Made by a program: the position numbers and the translations under genes
Notes under the pieces: generated by a model
Database searches by the model: none
What the model was told of the DNA's origin: nothing
The model's input: the letters and a program-made list of their open reading frames with translations, nothing else
Origin: JBCDBH01 sp039184055
GTDB taxonomy: Bacteria > Acidobacteriota > Thermoanaerobaculia > Multivoradales > J023
NCBI GenBank assembly: GCA_039184055.1
Contig: JBCDBH010000220.1
Span: forward strand, 1 to 9,910
Direction of reading: 5' to 3'
Length of the DNA: 9,910 nt
Shown here: piece by piece, positions 1 to 6,154 of the stretch
Position numbering within the stretch: the stretch's first letter is position 1
Layout: each line of letters begins with the position of its first letter

Positions 1-3000
1 CACCGTCACCCTGGATGGCGATACCGAACATCCGCGCGCCGGTGTTGAGGGCGAGCTCCTCGGTCTGCACCATGGCGTCGGCGAGCACTTCACCGTCGAA
101 GGTGTTGACCGAGGGGTTGTAGTTGCCCTTCCAGGCGACCACGCCCGCCGGGAGGAAAGAACCGCTCTCGACCAGGTCGATCGCCTGTACTTCCTCGAGG
201 GCGTAGATCGGATTCGACGCGGTGCCCCGGCCTTCTTCGTCGATGTTGGGCACACCGTCGGTGATCAAAACGACCACCGGCTCGCGGCTGCCATCACCGA
301 AGTTGCCGTAATAGCGCTCGGTCTCGCGGATCGCGATGGCGGTCGGCGTGGTGCTGTTGATCCGCGGCTCGTCGAGACCCAACACCGTCGAGGACACGGC
401 CCCGAGATCGGTGGTGAAAGGCGTCTGCACCACGGTCGACTGCGACTGGTTCTGCGCCACGTCGTCGAAGCCGGCGAAGGTCAGCAACGCCGCCCGGACA
501 CCGCCACGCGTGGCCAGCGCATCGTTGAGACCGACGATCGCGTTACGCGCCGCGTCGATCTTGCTCCCCGAGCCGGGGTAGGCGGCCGACATGCTGCCCG
601 AGGTGTCGAGCAGGTAAATCAGATCGATCGGCGCGTCCGGCACACAGGCCACCGGCGGCGGCTCGGGCTGCTCCGGATTCGGCGAGCAGATCTGGAAGTC
701 GTCGAAAGCGGTGGTCAGGGTGACCGACGAGTTGTAGGACACCACGTTCGGACCGACCAGCACCGAGCCGGCGAGCGCCGGGATGTCGACCACACCCTGG
801 GCGGCGCCCGTGGTGGTAGGCACGATCCAGCTGTTGCCGCCATCGCTCGAGTAGCTCACCGTGAAGGTGGTGTCACGACGCTCGATGGCGATCTTGATCG
901 GCAGGGCGATGAAGTCGCGAACCTCACCGGCGACCAGCGCGCCCGTGGCGCCGTTGCTGGCGCGGTAGGTGAACTGGAGCGACGGCCGGCCGGTGGCCGG
1001 GTTCTTCGACACCACCTGCACCGCGATACGCGGCGCGCGATCTCCGGAAGCGCTCCCGCGCACCATCAGACCGGCCTTGCGCCAGCTGCCACCGGTGTCG
1101 ACCGGGAAGCCGTCGACCTGGATCTCGGCGCGGAAGTCGCCATCGGCGGTCTGGTAGAGGTAACTACCGGTGTCGTTGCCGGTGTAGAAGGTCGTACCGT
1201 CACCCGACAGCTCGAGCACGCCACCGGTCTCGACCGGACCGCCCTGATTGGCGTTGCCGAGATAGGTGAAGGCCCAGGACGAGTGCAGCGAGCCGTCGTT
1301 GAAGTCGTCACCGATGCACTCGGTGGTCTGCGGCGGCAGCGGACCGACGTAGGCATCTTTGTAGCCGAAGTCGACGTCGAGCTGGATCTCACCCGCGGCG
1401 ACCTCGACCTGCGCCTCGTGCGCCGTGGTGATGCCGTCGAAATCGTAGGTCGGCAGCGTGGCGCCCCCGAGCGTCGAGGTGACGATGCGCACCGTGTAGA
1501 GACCCGGCGCGACCTCGAAGCTGTAGTAGCCACCGCCGTCGGTCATCGTCGTGGCGACCACGTTGGCACCGAAGAGCAGCTCGACGGTCACCCCGCTGAT
1601 ACCCGACTCACCGGCATCCTCGACACCGTCGCCGTTCGTGTCTTTCCACACGCGATCACCGATCGTCGCGCGGCTCGGCTGCGGGCATTCGAGCGCGAGG
1701 TTGAAGTCGCCCTCGCCGGAGGCGGCGAAACCACCGATCGCCGGCTGGCTACGCGTCACGTAGTCGATCCAGCCCGAGCCACCGAAGGAGAAGTCCTTGT
1801 TGCTCGCGCCGACACCGATCTGGAAGGACGGGCCGACCCGCGTGATGTCGACTTCCGCGCCGGTCCAATTGCCGCGGCCGGTCAAGGTACCGGTGAAGCC
1901 GGTGTAGTACCACCAGGTCGACGGATCGATCGGGCCACCGTTGTTGACGTAGGCCCAACCCGGCAGCTCTTTCTTCGGGCTACCGGCCGGCGCCGTGGTG
2001 GTGTAACCGGTGAAGGTGACGTCGAAATCGAGCAGGTTGTCGACGTCGTTGACGTCGTAGGCGGTACCGGTGAAGCGCGCCGTGCCGTTCGAAAGCTCGA
2101 CAAAGATCGCCGGCTCGACCAGGAACATGTCATGAGCGATACCCGGCAGGGTGATGGCGTGATCACCGCTTCCCGAGACGTAGCCACCGTATTGCCCGAT
2201 CGCCGGAGCGGGGCAGTAGTTGGCGAGAATCTCGACACAGTCGACGAAATCGAGGTTGAAATCACCGTGACCCGAGTTGCGCAGCGACGGTCCGACGGTC
2301 GGCTGGCTGATCACGTTGTAGTTGAACCACATCGAGGCGCCGAGGTTGGTGTTCTTGCCGTTGGCGCCGACACCGGTCTGCCAGGCGGGACCACGCGTGG
2401 TCAGCTCGATCACCGCGCCGGCGTACTCACCGACACCGGTGAGGGTGGAGGTGAAATCGGGGTAGTACCACCAGGTGGCCGGATCGATCGGGCCGCCCTT
2501 GTTGACGTAGGCCGTGCGCTTGAGCTCTTTCTTCGGGCTGTTGGGCGGCGCCGTGGTGGTGTAGCCGGAGAGGGCCACCTGGATGTCGAAACCCTGGTTG
2601 GGGTTCGAGCGGCGGTAGACGGTACCGGTGAAGGTCGCGGTGCCGTCCGGAGCCTCGGTGAAGGTACCGGTGTCACCCGCGGCGAACACGAAATCGGTGC
2701 CGATACCGGGGAGCCAAAGAGCGTGACCGCCGGTGCCACCGTAGTAGTACGGATCGACCTCGGCCTGATCGACACACACCTCTTCACAACGCGCCAGGTC
2801 GAGGAAGACCTCACCGTGACCAGCCGGCTGGAAGGTGCGATTGGTCGGCTGCTCGGCGACGAACCAGGAGATCCACGACGCGACACCGAAGTTGACGTTG
2901 TGGTTGTTGGCGCCGTTGCCGACCTGCCAGGCACCGCCGCGACGCTCCAACTCGATCCGCGCGCCGACGTTGCCGTCGATACCGATCAGCTCGGCGTGGT

Positions 3001-3415
3001 CGAAGAAGCGGTAGTAGTGCCAGGTGTCGGTGTCGGCCGGACCACCGTTGATCGCGTACGCGCTCGGGTCGAGCGTCATGTACGGATTGCCCGGCTCGGG
3101 CACGGTGGTGTAGCCGGAAAGCTGGATATCGACGATGAAACCGTCGGACGGATCGTTCGGGTTACGCACCGTGCCGGTCAGGCTGGCCGTACCGTCGGCG
3201 CGTTCGACGAACACCCCGGCGTCCGGAGTGAAGACATAGTCGATGCCGACACCGGGCAGATAGAGCACGGTGCCGTCTTTGAAGCTGCCGTATTGGTCGT
3301 TGATCGACGCGACGGCGCAATGCTCGGCGTCGGTCTGCGCGACGGCCGGCAGGGCGACGAGCAGCGACAAAGCCAGCAAGCTCGCGAGCCGAATGAATCG
3401 TGGCCTGGCGGTCAT
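1..3415 (-). CDS. Large exported multidomain protein (triplicated unknown domain, SdrD_B, DUF1349-like, VWA); C-terminus beyond window
   Basis: At least 1138 codons are open from ATG 3415 to the left edge with no stop. Residues 1-26 are a clear signal peptide (basic n-region RPRFIR, hydrophobic core LASLLALSLLVAL, cleavage AVA|QTD), so the protein is secreted or surface-bound. Residues ~33-577 hold three copies of a ~180-190 residue domain. Residues ~584-687 are an SdrD_B/Cna-B-like Ig domain (IGDRVWKDTNGDGVEDAGE, later GGGYYSFEVAPGLYTV, ending VDFGYKD). Residues ~695-915 look like a DUF1349/concanavalin-type beta-sandwich (start DDFNDGSL, middle WRKAGLMVRGS, end FDDFQIC). Residues ~929 onward are a von Willebrand A domain with a complete MIDAS: DTSGS at 937-941, a Thr in TTPT (1022-1025) and ITDG with Asp1053. 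VWA/SdrD_B architectures usually mean adhesion or a surface role; ligand unknown. A GGAG ribosome site lies 8 nt before the ATG. Divergent from the regulator at 3808. Domain calls are from motif recognition; the function of the repeats is unknown. A long antisense open frame across this gene is a shadow. Confidence 0.9.
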   Translation of the reverse strand, partial: MTARPRFIRLASLLALSLLVALPAVAQTDAEHCAVASINDQYGSFKDGTVLYLPGVGIDYVFTPDAGVFVERADGTASLTGTVRNPNDPSDGFIVDIQLSGYTTVPEPGNPYMTLDPSAYAINGGPADTDTWHYYRFFDHAELIGIDGNVGARIELERRGGAWQVGNGANNHNVNFGVASWISWFVAEQPTNRTFQPAGHGEVFLDLARCEEVCVDQAEVDPYYYGGTGGHALWLPGIGTDFVFAAGDTGTFTEAPDGTATFTGTVYRRSNPNQGFDIQVALSGYTTTAPPNSPKKELKRTAYVNKGGPIDPATWWYYPDFTSTLTGVGEYAGAVIELTTRGPAWQTGVGANGKNTNLGASMWFNYNVISQPTVGPSLRNSGHGDFNLDFVDCVEILANYCPAPAIGQYGGYVSGSGDHAITLPGIAHDMFLVEPAIFVELSNGTARFTGTAYDVNDVDNLLDFDVTFTGYTTTAPAGSPKKELPGWAYVNNGGPIDPSTWWYYTGFTGTLTGRGNWTGAEVDITRVGPSFQIGVGASNKDFSFGGSGWIDYVTRSQPAIGGFAASGEGDFNLALECPQPSRATIGDRVWKDTNGDGVEDAGESGISGVTVELLFGANVVATTMTDGGGYYSFEVAPGLYTVRIVTSTLGGATLPTYDFDGITTAHEAQVEVAAGEIQLDVDFGYKDAYVGPLPPQTTECIGDDFNDGSLHSSWAFTYLGNANQGGPVETGGVLELSGDGTTFYTGNDTGSYLYQTADGDFRAEIQVDGFPVDTGGSWRKAGLMVRGSASGDRAPRIAVQVVSKNPATGRPSLQFTYRASNGATGALVAGEVRDFIALPIKIAIERRDTTFTVSYSSDGGNSWIVPTTTGAAQGVVDIPALAGSVLVGPNVVSYNSSVTLTTAFDDFQICSPNPEQPEPPPVACVPDAPIDLIYLLDTSGSMSAAYPGSGSKIDAARNAIVGLNDALATRGGVRAALLTFAGFDDVAQNQSQSTVVQTPFTTDLGAVSSTVLGLDEPRINSTTPTAIAIRETERYYGNFGDGSREPVVVLITDGVPNIDEEGRGTASNPIYALEEVQAIDLVESGSFLPAGVVAWKGNYNPSVNTFDGEVLADAMVQTEELALNTGARMFGIAIQGDG
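1685..3319 (-). repeat. Three tandem copies of a ~180-190 aa domain inside the large exported protein
   Basis: Copy 1 spans roughly residues 33-214 (2774-3319), copy 2 residues 215-402 (2210-2773), copy 3 residues 403-577 (1685-2209). Each follows the same order: an aromatic Gly start (QYGSF, YYYGG, QYGGY), a LPG(I/V) motif, a T(A/S)xxTGT strand, SGYTT or TGYTT, a (N)GGP then WxYY block (GGPIDPATWWYY in copy 2, GGPIDPSTWWYY in copy 3, GGPADTDTWHYY in copy 1), a W/F-Q-x-G-x-G-A-N/S-x-x block, a QP motif and a GHGDFNLD-like end followed by Cys. Copies 2 and 3 also share SPKKEL and long stretches of DNA (compare around 1910-1980 with 2468-2540), so they arose from a later duplication than copy 1. 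The Trp/Tyr/Gly-rich strand pattern suggests an all-beta, possibly ligand-binding module. I do not recognise the family. Confidence 0.85.
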
Positions 3416-3422
3416 GGTGTGG

Positions 3423-3427
3423 TCTCC
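3423..3427 (-). promoter_or_regulatory. Ribosome binding site of the large exported protein
   Basis: On the minus strand the sequence reads CGGAGACCACACC immediately before the ATG at 3415. GGAG lies 8 nt upstream of the start, which supports this start; the signal peptide begins directly after it. The GGAGAC core is the same as that in front of the gene starting at 9439. Confidence 0.7.
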
Positions 3428-3486
3428 GTATCGTGGCGAACGCGGCGGGCGTTCTCTCGAAATCAGTACGAAACAGGTGATCTCGG

Positions 3487-3528
3487 AACGCGATGTCGGC
3501 TCGGGCCGTGTCCTCTCGACATCGCGTT
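3487..3528. repeat. Perfect 12-bp inverted repeat with 18-nt spacer (candidate operator or leader stem)
   Basis: The left arm AACGCGATGTCG (3487-3498) and the right arm CGACATCGCGTT (3517-3528) are exact reverse complements. Centre-to-centre distance is 30 bp, near three helical turns, so two bound subunits would sit on the same DNA face. No T-run follows on either strand, so it is not an intrinsic terminator. The right arm adjoins the TTGACA hexamer on the minus strand, so the repeat would straddle a promoter for the exported protein. The 8-mer CGATGTCG recurs at 3650-3657. The repeat itself is certain; its role is inferred. Confidence 0.75.
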
Positions 3529-3536
3529 GATGTCAA
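3508..3536 (-). promoter_or_regulatory. Weak candidate promoter of the large exported protein
   Basis: On the minus strand a consensus -35 hexamer TTGACA occupies 3536-3531. At 17 nt spacing the -10 position reads GGACAC, which is a poor match, so recognition by sigma70 alone is doubtful; an activator or another sigma factor may be needed. The 14 nt from TTGACA onward (TTGACATCAACGCG) match the corresponding element upstream of the gene at 9439 in 12 of 14 positions, which is the main reason to list it. Confidence 0.25.
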
Positions 3537-3579
3537 AGTCGCCCAATGTCCAGATTCTTGGGCAACCGTAGTATCCTTT

Positions 3580-3591
3580 TCTCTCGAGAGA
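3580..3591. repeat. 12-bp palindrome TCTCTCGAGAGA
   Basis: A self-complementary 12-mer followed by a further GAGAG run. It could be a dimeric-regulator site or only low-complexity CT/GA sequence. It shares CTCTCGA with sites at 3454-3460 and 3513-3519. Confidence 0.35.
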
Positions 3592-3648
3592 GAGCCATAT
3601 GCCCGTGTCCGGACGTTGGTCGAGAAGCCGTAACTCCCGCGCTCTCAC

Positions 3649-3709
3649 TCGATGTCGTGCGAATCGTTTCGATGCACCTTCGATCCGTATCGATTCGATG
3701 CCCGTCGAT
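3649..3709 (+). promoter_or_regulatory. Series of TCGAT elements, about 10-bp phased, upstream of the regulator
   Basis: TCGAT begins at 3649, 3669, 3680, 3690, 3695 and 3705, giving steps of 20, 11, 10, 5 and 10 bp. SARP-family regulators are known to bind heptameric direct repeats of the TCGAGxx type spaced about 11 bp. The series lies 100-160 bp before the start of a SARP-like gene, so autoregulation is plausible. The caution is that TCGA is common throughout this window, which weakens the case. Confidence 0.3.
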
Positions 3710-3740
3710 TCCAGTTCGACGCTCACTATGGTTTCGAATC

Positions 3741-3760
3741 GACGTCAGGAAGACGTCAGG
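3741..3760 (+). repeat. 11-bp-spaced direct repeat GACGTCAGG (candidate SARP/activator site)
   Basis: GACGTCAGG occurs at 3741-3749 and exactly again at 3752-3760, start to start 11 bp, ending 47 bp before the GTG start of the regulator. The spacing matches the one-turn direct repeats bound by SARP/OmpR-type winged helices. No convincing -10 hexamer was found just downstream, so the link to a promoter is unproven. Confidence 0.4.
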
Positions 3761-3795
3761 CTCGAGACCATTTCACCCAGCTTTTTCGGCTTTGT

Positions 3796-3801
3796 GGGAG
3801 G
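3796..3801 (+). promoter_or_regulatory. Ribosome binding site of the BTAD-AAA regulator
   Basis: GGGAGG lies 6 nt before GTG 3808. This decides the start: an upstream in-frame ATG at 3652 would add 52 residues unlike the family, while the protein from GTG 3808 begins directly with the winged-helix strand (SRLEIRCLGGFEV). An ATG at 3803 is in another frame. Confidence 0.8.
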
Positions 3802-3807
3802 TATGTC

Positions 3808-6033
3808 GTGAGCCGCCTCGAGATTCGATGTCTTGGCGGTTTTGAGGTCAGACGCGGAGACACTCTGGTCACCGGCTTCGAATCGCAAAAAGTCAGGGCA
3901 TTGTTCGTGTATTTGCTGCGTCACCCCGATCGGGTATTCAGCCGCGAGCACCTCGCCACCCTGCTGTGGCCCGAGCGCAGCGACGACGCGGCGCGACGCA
4001 ATCTCCGTCAGGCGGTCTACAACCTCAAGTCGGCGCTCGCGAAAGTCACCGACGAATCCCCCGTGGCCACGCCTCGAGGTGGCCAGCTGCAGCGCAACCC
4101 GGCTTTTTCGTGTTGGGTCGACGTCGGGGCCTTCGAACAGGCGCTCGACCGTGGGCATCACGACCCCCAAGGCTTGCTCGACGCGGTACGGCTCTATCGC
4201 GGCGATTTTCTCGGCACCATTTCTCCCAAAGATTCCGACGGCTTCGAAGAATGGGCGCGTACCGAGCGTGAACGGCTGCGCGACGCGGCGATTCAAGCCT
4301 TGTCGACCCTCATCGACTCGTATTCGGCGCGTGGTGAGGTCCGACTCGGGATCGAATACGCCCGTCGCCTGGTCGACCTCGACGCGTATTCGGAGGATGC
4401 TCACAGCCAACTGATGCGGCTCTACGCCCTCTCGGGACGACGCAGCCGCGCCCTGGCGCAATATCAAACCCTGACCGAGCTCCTGGCGAGCGAGCTCGGG
4501 GTCGAGCCGAGCGAACGCACCCGAGCCCTACACGCCTCGATCCTCGCCGAGCAAGGCTCGGGCAACGACGAAGAAAACGTCCTCGCGCCGCTGATTCCCC
4601 TGGTCGGTCGCTCGGATGCCTACGGTCATCTGGAAGAAGCGTGGCGGCGGGTGCTCAGTGGCCAGATGCGCGCCACGCTGGTGCTCGGCCCGGCGGGTAT
4701 CGGCAAGACTCGTCTGGTCCGTACCGTGCTCGACGCCACCGGCACCAAACCGCTGATTTTGCCGGTGCATGGCGATCCCGACGTGCCCTCCCCGTATGCG
4801 CCGCTGGGCGAGATGGTGCATTCCGCCCTCTCCGAAGAATCGCCGCGGCTCGACGCGATTTTTTCGAGTCTGGGCGCCAAGCTCGACGTGCTCAGCCAGT
4901 TGGCGCCGGCGATCGAGGCGCTCTACCCGGCGTCGCCGCCACCGCTGCTCACCATCGGCGTGGTGGCCGACGCGCTGATCGCGCTGCTGTCGCGGATCTC
5001 ACGGGGCAATCGCCCTCTCGTGCTCTTCTTCGACGATCTCCACTGGGCACCGGGCGAAACCTTCGAAGTGCTGGCCGAGCTGGTCGACGCGCTCACCGAC
5101 AAACCGGTGTGGTTGCTCGCCACCCTCGACGAAAGCCAGCTCGAGCCCGATCGGCTACCCGGTCTATTGCGCGATGAGCGGCTCGATCGCATCGTGCTCG
5201 ACAATCTCTCCCCCGCGGCGATCGACGAGATCGCGGTGGCCCTGGTCGGCACGGGTCAGGCGAGCCCGCTCGGTCGTCTGTTGATCGATCAGGGTGGTGG
5301 CTCCCCGCTCGCCATCGCCGAACAGGTCAACCATCTGTGGGAAGAAGGCACCCTATCGACTCGACAAAGCGGGCAGTGGCGCTTCGAAGCCCCGCTCGCC
5401 GAGATCACCCAGGGCGATCTCGCCGATGTGGTGTCCGAACGCTTGAGCCGTCTGCCGTCTTCGGCGCGGCGCCTGGCCGTGCTCGCGGCGGTGATCGGCA
5501 TGCAATTCGATACCCAGCTGCTGCAACGCGCCGGTGACGAGCATCCACGGGTGGTCGAGGTGGGGCTCGAGCTGATGCTCGAACGCTGGTTGATCCGCCG
5601 TCACGAGCCTCGTTGGACGACGAGCCACGAAGGCGCCGAGCCGGTGCCGTGGGTCGAGGGTCTGCGTCGTGGCCGATTCGAGATCGTCCACCCGATGTTG
5701 CGCAAGCTGATCTACGAGTCGATTCCGGTCGGACGCCGCCGGGTGATCCATCGCGACGTCGCGCGAGCCTTGGCCTCCCGCGACGATAGCGGCGATCAAG
5801 CTCGGATCGCCCACCATCTCCGGCTCGCCGAAGCCTGGTCGGAAGCGGCGCCGCGCATGCTCGCGGTGGCGACCCGCGCGCATCGCATGGGAGCGATCGA
5901 CACCGCCTTTTATTGGGCGACCCAGGCGCGTGACGCCTATCGTCGCTTGAGCCGCGAGCACGATGTCACCACCGAGCTCGAGCAATGCGATCGCGTGTTG
6001 CGAGACGTGATCCTCGACGCCCCGGCGTCTTGA
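3808..6033 (+). CDS. SARP/AfsR-like transcriptional regulator (winged helix, BTAD, AAA ATPase)
   Basis: 741 aa from GTG 3808. Residues ~1-95 form an OmpR/PhoB-type winged helix with the family pattern LGGFEV, VRALFVYLLRHP, FSREHLATLLWP and ARRNLRQAVYNLKSAL. Residues ~100-245 are a bacterial transcriptional activator domain (VDVGAFEQAL, LYRGDFLG, EEWARTERERLRDAA, SEDAHSQLMRLYALSG, LGVEPSERTRALH). Residues ~262-580 are an AAA_16/STAND-type ATPase: IPLVGR at 263-268, Walker A GPAGIGKT at 294-301 (Lys300), Walker B LVLFFDD with Asp409/410 followed by LHW. The C-terminal ~160 residues are helical (AHHLRLAEAWSEAAPRML), like the first turns of a TPR region. The protein stops there, shorter than typical AfsR/LAL regulators (~900-1100 aa), with no LuxR helix-turn-helix and no full TPR array. 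It should be a cytoplasmic ATP-dependent transcription factor. Probable targets are its own promoter and the divergent surface-protein gene (inference). Confidence 0.9.
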   Translation: MSRLEIRCLGGFEVRRGDTLVTGFESQKVRALFVYLLRHPDRVFSREHLATLLWPERSDDAARRNLRQAVYNLKSALAKVTDESPVATPRGGQLQRNPAFSCWVDVGAFEQALDRGHHDPQGLLDAVRLYRGDFLGTISPKDSDGFEEWARTERERLRDAAIQALSTLIDSYSARGEVRLGIEYARRLVDLDAYSEDAHSQLMRLYALSGRRSRALAQYQTLTELLASELGVEPSERTRALHASILAEQGSGNDEENVLAPLIPLVGRSDAYGHLEEAWRRVLSGQMRATLVLGPAGIGKTRLVRTVLDATGTKPLILPVHGDPDVPSPYAPLGEMVHSALSEESPRLDAIFSSLGAKLDVLSQLAPAIEALYPASPPPLLTIGVVADALIALLSRISRGNRPLVLFFDDLHWAPGETFEVLAELVDALTDKPVWLLATLDESQLEPDRLPGLLRDERLDRIVLDNLSPAAIDEIAVALVGTGQASPLGRLLIDQGGGSPLAIAEQVNHLWEEGTLSTRQSGQWRFEAPLAEITQGDLADVVSERLSRLPSSARRLAVLAAVIGMQFDTQLLQRAGDEHPRVVEVGLELMLERWLIRRHEPRWTTSHEGAEPVPWVEGLRRGRFEIVHPMLRKLIYESIPVGRRRVIHRDVARALASRDDSGDQARIAHHLRLAEAWSEAAPRMLAVATRAHRMGAIDTAFYWATQARDAYRRLSREHDVTTELEQCDRVLRDVILDAPAS

Positions 6034-6071
6034 GCCCGCGCCCGCCCGGCGTCTGGTAAAAAACCGCGGGC
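6034..6071. terminator. Weak inverted repeat between convergent genes (possible terminator)
   Basis: GCCCGCG (6034-6040, directly after the regulator's TGA) is the reverse complement of CGCGGGC (6065-6071). The 24-nt loop contains a six-base A run (6058-6063), which reads as a T run on the minus strand. The geometry is not a classical terminator because the T run lies inside the loop, so the call is weak. A 10-bp direct repeat CCCGGCGTCT also occurs at 6021-6030 and 6045-6054. Confidence 0.2.
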
Positions 6072-6086
6072 CCTGACCTCGTTACA

Positions 6087-6154
6087 CGACCAGCATCAGG
6101 ACTCGACGAGCATCAGGACTCGACGAGCATCAGGACTCGACGAGCATCAGTACT
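6087..6154. repeat. 17-bp tandem repeat, four copies, overlapping the 3' end of the E1 gene
   Basis: The unit CGACGAGCATCAGGACT is repeated four times: 6087-6103 (one change), 6104-6120 and 6121-6137 (identical), 6138-6154 (one change). The last copy carries the final codons and TGA stop (6147-6149) of the E1 gene on the minus strand, so the array looks like local tandem duplication of that gene's end. Each unit contains the near-palindrome CTCGTCGAG (minus strand), so copies could pair with one another in the transcript's 3' end. Confidence 0.9.

Larger units (their letters stand above)
3416..3807. other. Divergent intergenic control region
   Basis: This 392-bp gap separates the exported-protein gene (minus, start 3415) from the regulator gene (plus, start 3808). 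It is visibly less G+C-rich than its neighbours. It contains a perfect 12-bp inverted repeat (3487-3528), a TTGACA hexamer on the minus strand (3531-3536), a TCTCTCGAGAGA palindrome (3580-3591), a series of TCGAT elements (3649-3709), an 11-bp-spaced direct repeat GACGTCAGG (3741-3760) and the Shine-Dalgarno of the regulator. The motif CTCTCGA occurs three times (3454, 3513, 3581). Two short open frames cross it, at 3599-3811 and the in-frame extension of the regulator from 3652. Neither has the codon bias of the flanking genes. Confidence 0.7.

Noticed and set aside
3487..3528. Intrinsic terminator or insertion-sequence end
   Set aside because: No T-run follows either arm, no transposase or target duplication is nearby, and the gap is flanked by intact divergent genes.
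1283..3571. 762-codon open frame on the plus strand
   Set aside because: It is antisense to the exported-protein gene, whose minus frame has a signal peptide and recognisable domains. The plus product is an Arg/Val/Gly/Asp-rich shadow typical of high-G+C antisense frames and has no ribosome site or domain.
3652..3807. Upstream ATG start for the regulator (52 extra residues)
   Set aside because: The extra residues do not resemble the family, the codon bias there is different, and GGGAGG stands 6 nt before GTG 3808.
5353..5985. 210-codon minus-strand frame, with a similar 240-codon one at 3745-4467
   Set aside because: Both are antisense to the BTAD-AAA regulator, whose plus frame carries winged-helix, BTAD and Walker motifs. 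They are mirror frames of its codon bias.
6087..6154. CRISPR array
   Set aside because: Units are 17 bp and contiguous with no spacers; this is a simple tandem duplication.
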